From the NCBI RefSeq assembly GCF_000381525.1, contig NZ_KB906605.1, positions 62,001 through 126,000 on the forward strand: a DNA stretch of 64,000 nt. Reading direction: 5' to 3'. The translations under genes were made by a program, and so were the position numbers. Position 1 is the stretch's first letter; each line of letters starts with the position of its first letter. Positions 37,938 through 46,620 of this stretch are shown here, one piece after another. Source of the DNA: Peptostreptococcus anaerobius VPI 4330 = DSM 2949 (GTDB lineage Bacteria; Bacillota; Clostridia; Peptostreptococcales; Peptostreptococcaceae). The notes below the pieces were generated by a model, which ran no database searches, was not told the DNA's origin, and saw nothing but the letters and a program-made list of their open reading frames with translations.

Positions 37938-39080
37938 CTATTTTAATAGTTTTCCTGCTATTACTATCTGCTGTACCTGAGAAGTACCTTCATATATTGA
38001 AAGTATTCTAGCATCACGGTAAATTCTTTCTATTCTGTAGTCCTTAACGTATCCGTAACCACCATGTAACTGTAAAGCCTTGTAAGCTACTTCATTTGCT
38101 ACTTCAGCAGCGTAGAACTTGGCCATAGAAGATGCAATCGCTGGAGACTGACCGTCGTCCTTTAACTGAGCTGCCTGATAAACTAATAGTCTTGCAGCTT
38201 CAACCTTTGTAGCCATATCTGCTATTGTAAACTGAGTGTTCTGGAAAGCTGATAGAGGCTTACCAAACTGAACTCTTTCTTTTGTATATTTGATAGCTTC
38301 GTCAAGTGCACTCTGAGCAACACCAACAGCCTGAGCAGCAACACCTATTCTACCAGCTTCAAGTGTATTCATCATTACTACGAAACCTTTACCTTCTTTA
38401 CCAAGTAGGTTATCCTTTGGTACCTTAACATTTTCGAATATAAGGTCAGAAGTTCTTGTACCCCTGATACCCATCTTGTCTTCATGAGCTCCGTGAGAGA
38501 AACCTTCCCAACCAGCTTCAACTATGAAAGTAGATATCCCCTTTGTTCCCTTGCCTTTTTCAGTAACAGCTGTTACTATAGCAAAGTCACAGAATGGAGC
38601 ATTTGTTATCCAGCACTTTCTACCATTTAGGATATAGTGGTCTCCATCAAGAACTGCAGTAGTAGCTGTTGCACCAGCATCTGAACCAGCTCCTGGTTCT
38701 GTAAGACCAAATGCACCAACCTTAGTACCTTCAGCAAGTGGCTTTAGGTATTTTTCCTTCTGTTCCTTTGTACCAAAGTTTATAAGTGGTAGGGCAACTA
38801 GTGAAGCACCAGCTGTTAAATAAGTACCAGAAGATGCATCTGCTCTAGATAATTCTTCCATTATTATTGCATAAGATACATAGTCTGCACCTGCACCAGA
38901 GAATTCTCTTGGAACTATTGGGCAAATAAATTTGTATTTAGCTAACTTATCAAGGAATTCCTTAGGCATTTCAAGACCTTCTCTATCCATCTTTTCAGCT
39001 AAATCAGTATTGTATAACTCTCGTTCACAAAAATCTTTTATAGATTTTCTCACCAATTCGTGCTCTTTTTTAAATATCAT
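37938..39080 (-). CDS. acdB: Acyl-CoA dehydrogenase (2-enoyl-CoA reductase of the had pathway)
   Basis: This flavoenzyme reduces the 2-enoyl-CoA made by HadBC to the saturated acyl-CoA, with electrons from Etf. The 380-residue product has the family signatures FGLTEPGAGSDAG, YILNGRKCWITNAPF, RVQFGKPLSAFQNTQF, LHGGYGYVKDY and the catalytic-Glu region RDARILSIYEGTSQVQQI. In C. difficile the homologue is named AcdB. GGAGGT lies 6 nt before the ATG at 39080, 23 bp after hadC. Length and motifs are normal. Confidence 0.95.
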   Translation of the reverse strand: MIFKKEHELVRKSIKDFCERELYNTDLAEKMDREGLEMPKEFLDKLAKYKFICPIVPREFSGAGADYVSYAIIMEELSRADASSGTYLTAGASLVALPLINFGTKEQKEKYLKPLAEGTKVGAFGLTEPGAGSDAGATATTAVLDGDHYILNGRKCWITNAPFCDFAIVTAVTEKGKGTKGISTFIVEAGWEGFSHGAHEDKMGIRGTRTSDLIFENVKVPKDNLLGKEGKGFVVMMNTLEAGRIGVAAQAVGVAQSALDEAIKYTKERVQFGKPLSAFQNTQFTIADMATKVEAARLLVYQAAQLKDDGQSPAIASSMAKFYAAEVANEVAYKALQLHGGYGYVKDYRIERIYRDARILSIYEGTSQVQQIVIAGKLLK

Positions 39081-39103
39081 TTTTTACCTCCGACTAAATT
39101 TTT

Positions 39104-40225
39104 TTACGCTAATATTTCAGCAAAAGTTTGGATTCTTGTTCTTAACTGCTCTATACTAGTTGTTCCCTGTTCTATTTCTATTAAAAGATGTGGTAGACCA
39201 TCTTCTTCCATATCCTTTTTGAAAATTGGATAGTCATACTCTTCTGGATCACAGAACTTCATAAGTGCATAAATTGCACCATCTGCGCCTAATCTCTTAG
39301 CATCTTCAAGGACCATCTTACCTCTTAATTTCTGAGGATCATAGGCAAGTGAACATCCTTCGATTTCAGCCCATAGTTTAGCCAATCTTTCAAGTGCATC
39401 GCCACCTTCTGGTACAAGTGTTCTAAACTGTCTTGTTTCCTGGGCAATATTGTCATAAACTACAGCTATATTATTGCTTTCAAGAACTTCTAAAATTCCC
39501 TTGTCATCTAATATTATTCCTGAAGTTATTATCTTCTTGCCCTTGAAGTCTTCTTTTGGCATAGCCTTTAGTTCCTTAATCAATTCCTTAACTAGATCAG
39601 TATGATCTTCCTTTTTCATAAAGCATCCACTTCTTATAACGGCATTTCTCATATAAGGAGTGATTGTATTTAGATAGTTAGGAACTAACTCAACAAACTC
39701 CTTCATTACACGTCTGTGTTCGTTGTATATTTCTATACTCTTTATAATTGATTCCTCACTTATTTCATGACCAACTAATTCCTCTAGCTTAGTCTTTACA
39801 TTCTTGAATTCAGACTTAAGAAAATCTACACCAGCCTGTATCTTTCTTGACTGTGGATATGTCAGACATATCATAGGAATCTTTGTACCAGACTTCCATA
39901 CCTGAGTCATGGCGTTTAGTGTATCACACATACCCGGTATGATAACAGCTGATAGTTCATCGTAACTTCCCTTTAAACCATATTCCAAAGTTGACTGCAT
40001 TATTGAGCAACAGAAAGCTGGGAAGTACTGCTTAGCCTTTTCTATAGTAGTGTTTCCACCCCATATAGCCATTGGAACTAGGCCTGCAGCGTGCACTATC
40101 TCTTCAGGTGTATAAACTGGAAGACATCCAACTACCTTATCACCCTGAGTTACATATCCCTTTAACAATTCCTTAGGATTATTTGATGCATGTTCTAATT
40201 TTTCTAGTATATCCTTAACAGCCAT
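39104..40225 (-). CDS. hadC: 2-hydroxyacyl-CoA dehydratase beta subunit
   Basis: HadC is the smaller subunit of the [4Fe-4S] 2-hydroxyacyl-CoA dehydratase, which removes water from (R)-2-hydroxyacyl-CoA by a ketyl-radical mechanism. The 373-residue product has VGCLPVYTPEEIVHAAG, FCCSIMQSTLEYG, GMCDTLN, IITSGIILDD and KFCDPEEYDYP, with the conserved cluster cysteines. Its ATG overlaps the hadB stop (TAATG) and AAGGAGG lies upstream, so the subunits are made together. The enzyme needs a one-time electron from an ATP-dependent activator (HadI), whose gene is not in this window. Confidence 0.94.
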   Translation of the reverse strand: MAVKDILEKLEHASNNPKELLKGYVTQGDKVVGCLPVYTPEEIVHAAGLVPMAIWGGNTTIEKAKQYFPAFCCSIMQSTLEYGLKGSYDELSAVIIPGMCDTLNAMTQVWKSGTKIPMICLTYPQSRKIQAGVDFLKSEFKNVKTKLEELVGHEISEESIIKSIEIYNEHRRVMKEFVELVPNYLNTITPYMRNAVIRSGCFMKKEDHTDLVKELIKELKAMPKEDFKGKKIITSGIILDDKGILEVLESNNIAVVYDNIAQETRQFRTLVPEGGDALERLAKLWAEIEGCSLAYDPQKLRGKMVLEDAKRLGADGAIYALMKFCDPEEYDYPIFKKDMEEDGLPHLLIEIEQGTTSIEQLRTRIQTFAEILA

Positions 40226-41457
40226 TACTGAGCGCCTCCTTTGTTCTTTATTTCTTCCATAACTTCTACAAGACCTTCCACTCTTGTTTCAAACTGTGCC
40301 TGTGCAAAGTTTCTTGGGTCGGCCTGGTCACCATCAAAGCCCGCATACGGAAGTCCTGTTTTTTCAGCTACTCTTCTTTGCATTTCGTACTGAACAAAAG
40401 ACATTATCTTACAAGATCTATTCATGTGATAAAGTGCTCCATGACAGTTACCATCCTTTAGAGCGTTTACTCTATAGTCAACCATCTTCTCAATGTTTAC
40501 ATTATTGAACATTGAACTATAGGCCCTAGCCATTCCATCTAGGTCATTTGCTTCGTAACAAAGTGCCCAAGCATGAGGATAAACTGAACCAGTCATGTTG
40601 ATACCCTTTTTAGCTAGTGACTTCATCTTGAATCCTATTGATGGCCAGCAAGGTATGCCTTCCATCATGATTCTGTACTTCTCTTCACCCCTAAATGATG
40701 TAGCTCCAGTTTTAGCATTTTCTTCAAGCTCTGTAATCAGCAATTTGAAGGCTTCTGTAGTTTCCTTTTTACCTCTAGCTGCAACTATTGCCGCCATGTA
40801 GTTAAATAGGTCAAATCCATTCATTGGAGATGGGAAGTTTCCTTCTGGAAGACTCATTGAATACTTCCATAACTTACCGTTTTCAGAAGATATCTTCATT
40901 ACTTCTTCGAGTTTCTTAGGGTCGAACTTCTTTCCAGAAATCTTTTCGAATTGCTTTATAGCCTCATCGAACTGCCCTCTCATATACTTAACTCTTTCTT
41001 CACTTATTTCGTCATCAAAGTTATAAGGTGTTTCTATCATTATAAGTGGTATATTTAGTTCTCTAGATATATTTTCATACCATTTAACAACCTCTCCACA
41101 TATGTTGTTACAGCAACATAGAAAATCTGGTTCTGGCATTGGTAGAGCATCTGAGTGACCCTTTATCAAAACACCAAAGTTTGTTCTAGCATATGCACAT
41201 AGGTCATTTGAATATCCCTGAGCCTCAGATAATTCACAAAGTTCAAGAGATTCTCTCTTGGCTGCAACACCCGCTGCGTGGTTTTCTGGATATAATAACT
41301 GTAGGTCAAATGCTTCTGCCAATTCCTGAGGGAAAACAGAAGTAGCCCAACCTATTGGCTTTCCTGCTTCTTTATCTTTAAATGCATTGTCATACTGTGC
41401 TTGTAGTAAGTCAGCTATGGCTGTTTTTGCGTCCTTTTTTACTTCATTTGCTTCCAC
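40225..41457 (-). CDS. hadB: 2-hydroxyacyl-CoA dehydratase alpha subunit
   Basis: HadB is the larger dehydratase subunit. The 410-residue product shows PIGWATSVFPQELAEAF, ENHAAG, CAYARTNFG, and PEPDFLCCCNNICGE with the cluster-ligand cysteines, then ETPYNFD and LYHMNRSCKIMSF. The start is GTG at 41457 with GGAGGT 6-7 nt upstream; no ATG is usable there. Between hadA and this gene lie only 108 bp containing a strong hairpin. In characterised had and fld clusters the activator gene hadI/fldI occupies this place. Confidence 0.94.
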   Translation of the reverse strand: MEANEVKKDAKTAIADLLQAQYDNAFKDKEAGKPIGWATSVFPQELAEAFDLQLLYPENHAAGVAAKRESLELCELSEAQGYSNDLCAYARTNFGVLIKGHSDALPMPEPDFLCCCNNICGEVVKWYENISRELNIPLIMIETPYNFDDEISEERVKYMRGQFDEAIKQFEKISGKKFDPKKLEEVMKISSENGKLWKYSMSLPEGNFPSPMNGFDLFNYMAAIVAARGKKETTEAFKLLITELEENAKTGATSFRGEEKYRIMMEGIPCWPSIGFKMKSLAKKGINMTGSVYPHAWALCYEANDLDGMARAYSSMFNNVNIEKMVDYRVNALKDGNCHGALYHMNRSCKIMSFVQYEMQRRVAEKTGLPYAGFDGDQADPRNFAQAQFETRVEGLVEVMEEIKNKGGAQ

Positions 41458-41483
41458 TTTAATACCTCCATATCTACTAAGAT

Positions 41484-41517
41484 AGTAGGTTCCAGGTGGG
41501 GCGACACCTGGTCTACT
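41484..41517 (-). other. Intercistronic hairpin between hadA and hadB
   Basis: AGTAG/CTACT outer arms enclose CCAGGTG (41492-41498) and CACCTGG (41505-41511). No T-tract follows, so it is more likely an RNA processing, stabilising or attenuating element than a full terminator. Confidence 0.65.
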
Positions 41518-41565
41518 TTCTATATAATAATCTTAACTATTATTACGTACCGATTCTTTTATATA

Positions 41566-42777
41566 TTAAAGAATTACCTTCTTTTCCTTTAACTCCTCTA
41601 ATTCAGCATCACCTATACCAGCTTCAGCTAGAACTTCTTTAGTGTGTTCACCAAGCTTTGGTGCCCTAACATATTCTGGCTTTGGAGCCTCTGTAAACAT
41701 TACTGGAGTGTTGAATATAACGCCTTCGTGTCCACTCTCGAAAGTATGTCTGTGTAGGTACCCATTTTCCCAACACTGAGGATCTTCAAGCACTTCTTCA
41801 GTTGTAGCAAGTTTTTCGTAAGGGATTCCTGCGCTCTGAAGTCTATCACACCATTCATCAACCGGTCTCTTTGCAAATTCAACTTCCATCATTTCAACGA
41901 ACTCTTCAACATAGTTAACAGCACTTCTTAGAGTTGAATACTTAGTATCCTTTAGGTCTGGTCTTTCGATTACTTCATCACAGAATTTAGGGAACCACTT
42001 GTCATACTGGAAGAATGCTATCTGAATCCATCTGTCATCAGAACACTTGAATGTAGTGTTTAGTGGGTTTGGTGGGTTCTTTCTAGATATTGGCATTCTA
42101 TATCCGTAATGAGCTGCAGATACCATGATACCCATACCAAATACTGCTGTGTGGAATAGAGAAACAGTAACTCTTTCGCCCTTGCCTGTTTCTTTTCTCT
42201 TGTAAAGAGCTGCTGCTACACCACCTGCTAGACCAAGACCCGCATAATGGTCACCAAGACCTGCAACTGGGTTGGCTGGAGAAGTTCCCTTTTCCATTAG
42301 AGATGCTGCTACACCACCTCTTGCATAGTAAGCTGTATAGTCGAATGCTGGGTTATCCTTAGCAGGACCCTTTTCCCCATATCCTAGTAAGTGAGCATAT
42401 ATGATATGTGGAGCTCTCTTCTTTACTTCTTCGTAGTTTAGGCCAGACTTGTCTAGGGCCTTCTGCCTAGTGTTAGTTAAGAAAACATCTGCGTTTTCAA
42501 GTAACTTATATATAATTTCTACACCTTCCTTAGTGTTAGTGTCGATTACGATATCTTTTTTACCTGCGTTCTCTATTTCAAACATCGGGTTTTCATCTTC
42601 TTTAGCTGGGAAGCACCACTGGATACCAACAATTCTCATTGAATCTCCAAAGCTTGGCTCAATCTTGATTACTTCAGCACCCCAATCTGCTAGTATTCTA
42701 CCACATACTGGAGCAGCAACAAAGTTTGCATACTCGATAACTCTTATGCCTTCTAATGGCAAACCTTTCTTTGACAT
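41566..42777 (-). CDS. hadA: 2-hydroxyacyl-CoA transferase (CaiB/BaiF family III)
   Basis: HadA moves CoA from an acyl-CoA product to the (R)-2-hydroxy acid, activating it for dehydration. The 403-residue product is a family III CoA-transferase with LEGIRVIEYANFVAAPVCGRILADWGAEVIKIE, the catalytic aspartate in NPAFDYTAYYARGG (D146), and AGLGDHYAGLGLAGG. AGGAGGT lies 6 nt before the ATG at 42777. It is first in the operon, about 50 nt downstream of a sigma-54 promoter. Substrate (leucine- versus phenylalanine- or tryptophan-derived acids) cannot be decided by eye. Confidence 0.93.
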   Translation of the reverse strand: MSKKGLPLEGIRVIEYANFVAAPVCGRILADWGAEVIKIEPSFGDSMRIVGIQWCFPAKEDENPMFEIENAGKKDIVIDTNTKEGVEIIYKLLENADVFLTNTRQKALDKSGLNYEEVKKRAPHIIYAHLLGYGEKGPAKDNPAFDYTAYYARGGVAASLMEKGTSPANPVAGLGDHYAGLGLAGGVAAALYKRKETGKGERVTVSLFHTAVFGMGIMVSAAHYGYRMPISRKNPPNPLNTTFKCSDDRWIQIAFFQYDKWFPKFCDEVIERPDLKDTKYSTLRSAVNYVEEFVEMMEVEFAKRPVDEWCDRLQSAGIPYEKLATTEEVLEDPQCWENGYLHRHTFESGHEGVIFNTPVMFTEAPKPEYVRAPKLGEHTKEVLAEAGIGDAELEELKEKKVIL

Positions 42778-42838
42778 AACTCTACCTCCTAGTGTTATTT
42801 AGTAATTTATCAGAAGTTCCTCTTCCTGCCTTATATAT

Positions 42839-42854
42839 AGCAAGAAGCATGCCA
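42839..42854 (-). promoter_or_regulatory. Sigma-54 promoter of the had operon
   Basis: On the minus strand TGGCATG-N4-TTGCT matches the -24/-12 consensus TGGCACG-N4-TTGCW at all but one position, with the exact GG-to-GC spacing. It lies 62 bp before the hadA ATG. Confidence 0.85.
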
Positions 42855-43116
42855 CCTTTTATATTTTTGTTATTTTTTTATTTATAAAATCTCCTAATAG
42901 ACTAAAATTTACTGATAATTGTTTACAAAATTTATATATGAAAACTAGCATTTAAAAGGCTTGTAGTACACAAGTATATCAATTCTATATAGGTATATAA
43001 TCCCCCTATATATGAGTCAAACTTATACAAATATTTTTTTAATACGCCTATATTCGACTTTAAATATGATAAATAGTTTATTTTTATATTTATTTATCAG
43101 CTTTAGCCAAGTATTT

Positions 43117-43133
43117 TTTTGCATTTTGCAAAA
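43117..43133. promoter_or_regulatory. Candidate activator site 1: TTTTGCA-N3-TGCAAAA
   Basis: A perfect 7-bp inverted repeat lies about 275 bp upstream of the hadA sigma-54 promoter. It has the form expected for a Fis-type HTH dimer of a sigma-54 activator. Confidence 0.55.
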
Positions 43134-43273
43134 TTGCTTTATTAATCAAGAACTAAAAAAAGTGATGCTCTTACTCTAATAAAAGCACCACTTTTAATAA
43201 AATCACTACTTATCACTTGATAATTATATGATTATTTCTATAAAACCTGTTTATTATTGTTATAAAAATATCT

Positions 43274-43305
43274 TTTGCATTATGCAAATTTTTGCTTTTT
43301 GCAAA
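43274..43305. promoter_or_regulatory. Candidate activator sites 2 and 3: paired TTTGCA-N3-TGCAAA
   Basis: A perfect copy at 43274-43288 and a copy with one mismatch at 43291-43305 have centres 17 bp apart, about 1.6 helical turns. A further TGCAAA half-site is at 43339-43344. The remaining intergenic DNA (42855-43371) is AT-rich with no open frame. Confidence 0.55.
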
Positions 43306-43371
43306 TTAATTTGTGAGCTCAAACTATATCTGATTTCATGCAAATAATTTTTATAAATTTGATCCAACTAG

Positions 43372-44541
43372 TTATTCCCTATTTTCTTCAGATCCAGTCC
43401 ATACATGGTTAGGATGTTCTTTTTTAAACTTTCTGTTCTTATAAACACCAATGGTCAAAAATGGTATTACAATCGATACTATACCCAGATAACCACAATA
43501 TCCATAGCCATACTTAACTATATTGCTAAGCCCTGTTAGAGAAATTAGCATAGCTATTATCATTATTGCAACCGCTGTAAAGGCCCTTCTCTTAGTTCTA
43601 GACTTTAAAAACATCAATTTCTCGTAGTCTTCAAACCTATTTACAAGCCCAAAGATACAAGTTACTCCTGTAGACATCAAACATAGGAAAAGAGATACTT
43701 GATAGGCAACAGCTATAAAGTCATTTCCAGTATGTTTAGCAACATAAAGAGTTGGAAGTGTCAACTGACCAGCCTGGCTAAAATCCTTGAACCAACCAAG
43801 CAACATAGTTACAGCAAGGGCTAGGGCTATGGCATTCATGAAAAATGATAGGACCATAGCCTTTGTTGCTTCTTTTTCATTCTTTAGCAGTTCCCTAGAT
43901 GAAACAGCTAAAGATGGTATTACAACAGATTGGAAACCTGCATATGTAAATATAAGCACAAATGGCTTTAGCTTGCTGCCTCCCCAAAATTCATAATTTG
44001 ATAGAATCCTTGATATTTCAGGAGTTTTCAACCTGATGCCAGTTACAAATATCAATAAACAACAAATCATTATCACAATAGACATAATACCTGCAGCACT
44101 TGATACTACGACCGCACCATAGATAGTCAAGAACAATAGGACTAAACCCACTATAAGTACCGATACTATATATGGGATGCCCATTGTTTGAAAAACAGCT
44201 GAAGCACCTGCTATTACTGCACCAACTGCTATTATAACCATTAGATAATAGTATATCTCCCACACAATTTCTAATTTTGTATAGGGTCTCCATAATTCGT
44301 GAAATAATTCCTTATAGTTCTTACATTTGAAGTTGTTATACATTACAATGGCCTCTCTCATAGTGGCCGTCAAAAGCAACATAGCAAGTACTGCAGTTAA
44401 GGGTGCTGTCCACCCAAACTGAACATAGTACTGGGTTTCTTGATTACCCGTAGCAAAACCACCGCCTGCATGAGAACCAAATAATACCGCTGCTACACCA
44501 AATATTGCAGCCAAAGATCCAATTTTACCTTTCTTTTTCAT
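43372..44541 (-). CDS. YkvI-type (COG3949) membrane transporter
   Basis: This 389-residue integral membrane protein has about ten predicted helices and resembles the YkvI family of the APC superfamily. The N-terminus has GSLAAIFGVAAVLFGSHAGGGFATG, the unwound first-helix pattern of this superfamily. Substrates of YkvI proteins are not established. AAAGGAGGAG lies before the ATG at 44541; an open frame 37 codons longer runs back to 44652 but would cross the promoter. A sigma-54 promoter lies 59 bp upstream and the activator gene is next, so it is probably induced with the had genes and may import their amino or 2-oxo/hydroxy acid substrate. That role is inference. Confidence 0.8.
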   Translation of the reverse strand: MKKKGKIGSLAAIFGVAAVLFGSHAGGGFATGNQETQYYVQFGWTAPLTAVLAMLLLTATMREAIVMYNNFKCKNYKELFHELWRPYTKLEIVWEIYYYLMVIIAVGAVIAGASAVFQTMGIPYIVSVLIVGLVLLFLTIYGAVVVSSAAGIMSIVIMICCLLIFVTGIRLKTPEISRILSNYEFWGGSKLKPFVLIFTYAGFQSVVIPSLAVSSRELLKNEKEATKAMVLSFFMNAIALALAVTMLLGWFKDFSQAGQLTLPTLYVAKHTGNDFIAVAYQVSLFLCLMSTGVTCIFGLVNRFEDYEKLMFLKSRTKRRAFTAVAIMIIAMLISLTGLSNIVKYGYGYCGYLGIVSIVIPFLTIGVYKNRKFKKEHPNHVWTGSEENRE

Positions 44542-44599
44542 TCTACTACTCCTCCTTTTTTTAATATGTAATAGTATATAACTATACATTCTAAGGAAT

Positions 44600-44615
44600 A
44601 GCAGAAAATATGCCA
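44600..44615 (-). promoter_or_regulatory. Sigma-54 promoter of the YkvI-type transporter
   Basis: On the minus strand TGGCATA-N4-CTGCT keeps the invariant GG and GC at exact -24/-12 spacing. It lies 59 bp before the ATG at 44541. Confidence 0.72.
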
Positions 44616-44648
44616 AATAATCTATAGATTTTTGATTATTTGACATAT
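44608..44648. repeat. 15-bp inverted repeat overlapping the transporter -24 box
   Basis: ATATGCCAAATAATC (44608-44622) and GATTATTTGACATAT (44634-44648) pair with one mismatch across 11 bp. It starts six bases after the activator gene's stop. It may act as a weak terminator, a protein site, or both. Confidence 0.5.
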
Positions 44649-44653
44649 CCATT

Positions 44654-46366
44654 TTATAAGTTTATATATCCGCTCTTTATTTTTCTGTAAACCGTAGAAG
44701 GGTTTATACCAAGAGACTTTGCCGCCTTTGTTATATTACCGTATTTTTTTACTGCCCTTCTAAGTAACTCTTCCTCTACAATCCTATGGGCCTCATCTAT
44801 ATTTTTTATATTCCTAAGCACTATTGAATCATCGCATATATCAGTTAAGCCATCTCCAATATGATTATGTGGGTCTTCTATAGTCGTATATCCATCTTCT
44901 GGTTTTCTGTCGTCTGCCTCTTCATACCCAAGATGGTCAATACTACCCAAAGTCATAACCCTATCTAATTGGTCCTTGTAGATTTTTTCATGTGGAGATA
45001 GGATAACCAATCTTTCAATTACATTCCTAAGCTCTCTGATATTTCCCTCCCAAGGATTTTCCATCAATATATTTTTTGCCTCATCTGTAAGTATTATCCT
45101 CCTGCTGTACCTCTCATTGAAGTACTCAATATAAAAGTCACTTATCTCCAGTATATCCTCTTTTCTCTCCCTAAGGGGTGGTATAACTATTGGAATTACA
45201 CTAAGTCTATAGTAGAGGTCCTTCCTGAAAATTTTCGGGTCTCTTAGTTCAGCCTGAGTCTTGTTGGTAGCACAAATATACCTTACATCCACTTTTTTAG
45301 GCTTTATGGATCCAATTCTCATAATTGAGTTTTCCTGTATTACCCTGAGAAGTTTTTTTTGGGTCTCAAGTGGCAACTCACCAATCTCATCAAGAAATAC
45401 CGTACCCCCATCTGCAGATTCAATAAGACCAATTTTTCCATCTTTTTTAGCTCCCGTGAAGGCTCCCTTTTCATAACCAAACAACTCAGACTCTATAAGC
45501 TCACTAGGAATGGAAGCACAGTTTATGGCTACAAAGTTTTTATCTCTTCTTTTGGACTGGTTACAGACAGTGTTTGCTATTATCTCCTTACCTACGCCTG
45601 ATTCCCCCATTATAAATACTGGTGTATCAGAGGGGGCTATCCTAGCTATTATAGATTTTATTTTGTCTATTTCATGGCTCTTACTAATATATTCTGTCAC
45701 CTCTATTTTTTTAGATGACCCTTTTTTTGCTATATTCAGAAGTCTTGAAACATCTCTGCCTGTCAGAATACCTCCCCTGAATGTAGAATCTTTGTCTATG
45801 ATAGGTATTGCTGTATATGAAATCACCCTCCCATCTGGATATACAATTTCCCTATATACCTTTTCTTTTTTTTCTATCATTTCTATGATGATAGGGTTTT
45901 CCACCAAATCCATGCCGACTAATTCATTTATATTTTTTCTGAGTACATCTTTCCTTTTGAAAGGTAGAAGCTCATCACATATAGCATTCATCTTTCTCAG
46001 GGTACCATTTTCATCAAACAAGACAACAATTTCGTCAATATGCTCTATAACATTTGATATAAGATCATCAAGTATCAGCAATCTATTAAAAATATATAGA
46101 TAGTATTTTTCTCCATCTGAAGATACTATCTTGTGTTCCCTACCAATTAAGTTAGTATCTTTAATCCTAACCCCCTTAGTGCCTCTTACATTAGACTCCC
46201 TCATCTCTAGTTCAACCTTACTAAGATCTCCACCTGTGGCTATATTCAAGACTTCATATACCTGATCGAACTGCTTGTTCTTTGATATTAGGTTTCTCTT
46301 CTTGTCAAAAATGATAGCTGGATTATCTATGTTTCTTATTATCTTTTCCAACATCTGCAGGTTCAT
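44654..46366 (-). CDS. Sigma-54-dependent activator with two PAS domains
   Basis: The 570-residue protein has two PAS-like sensor domains (about 1-95 and 100-215). A AAA+ sigma-54 activation domain follows, with Walker A GESGVGKE (254-261), GAFTGA (301-306) and Walker B GGTVFLDEIGE. A Fis-type HTH lies at the C-terminus (YGNITKAAKSLGINPSTVYRKI). The GAFTGA loop, needed to contact sigma-54, is intact. There is no receiver domain, so it likely senses a small molecule through PAS, in the manner of RocR or TyrR. GGAGG lies 7 nt before the ATG at 46366. The two neighbouring units on the same strand both have sigma-54 promoters, so they are its likely targets. Confidence 0.92.
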   Translation of the reverse strand: MNLQMLEKIIRNIDNPAIIFDKKRNLISKNKQFDQVYEVLNIATGGDLSKVELEMRESNVRGTKGVRIKDTNLIGREHKIVSSDGEKYYLYIFNRLLILDDLISNVIEHIDEIVVLFDENGTLRKMNAICDELLPFKRKDVLRKNINELVGMDLVENPIIIEMIEKKEKVYREIVYPDGRVISYTAIPIIDKDSTFRGGILTGRDVSRLLNIAKKGSSKKIEVTEYISKSHEIDKIKSIIARIAPSDTPVFIMGESGVGKEIIANTVCNQSKRRDKNFVAINCASIPSELIESELFGYEKGAFTGAKKDGKIGLIESADGGTVFLDEIGELPLETQKKLLRVIQENSIMRIGSIKPKKVDVRYICATNKTQAELRDPKIFRKDLYYRLSVIPIVIPPLRERKEDILEISDFYIEYFNERYSRRIILTDEAKNILMENPWEGNIRELRNVIERLVILSPHEKIYKDQLDRVMTLGSIDHLGYEEADDRKPEDGYTTIEDPHNHIGDGLTDICDDSIVLRNIKNIDEAHRIVEEELLRRAVKKYGNITKAAKSLGINPSTVYRKIKSGYINL

Positions 46367-46620
46367 AATCTAGCCTCCGATTCGCTTAATTTTCATCTTT
46401 TATATTATTATTTATTTTAACTAGTGTCAACAAAATATTTTGTCTAGTTTAGGATTTTGGCACTTGAATTTATTCTCTAATTGTATTATCATTTCTTGTA
46501 TACAGTTATATTATCAAGAATTTATGTATTTATATTATTAATCTTCAACTATACATCTATATTTTCACATTGAGTTGAAGCTATTTAATATATAAATTTT
46601 ATATGTGAACAGGAGACTAT

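Noticed and set aside
44542-44652. 37-codon N-terminal extension of the YkvI-type transporter.
   Set aside because: The extension has no ribosome site, crosses the sigma-54 promoter and the inverted repeat, and the internal ATG at 44541 has AAAGGAGGAG at good spacing.
46458-46473. TGGCAC element on the plus strand upstream of the 49-residue gene, like a -24 box.
   Set aside because: The -12 part reads TTTAT and lacks the invariant GC at the required spacing, so it is not a convincing sigma-54 promoter.
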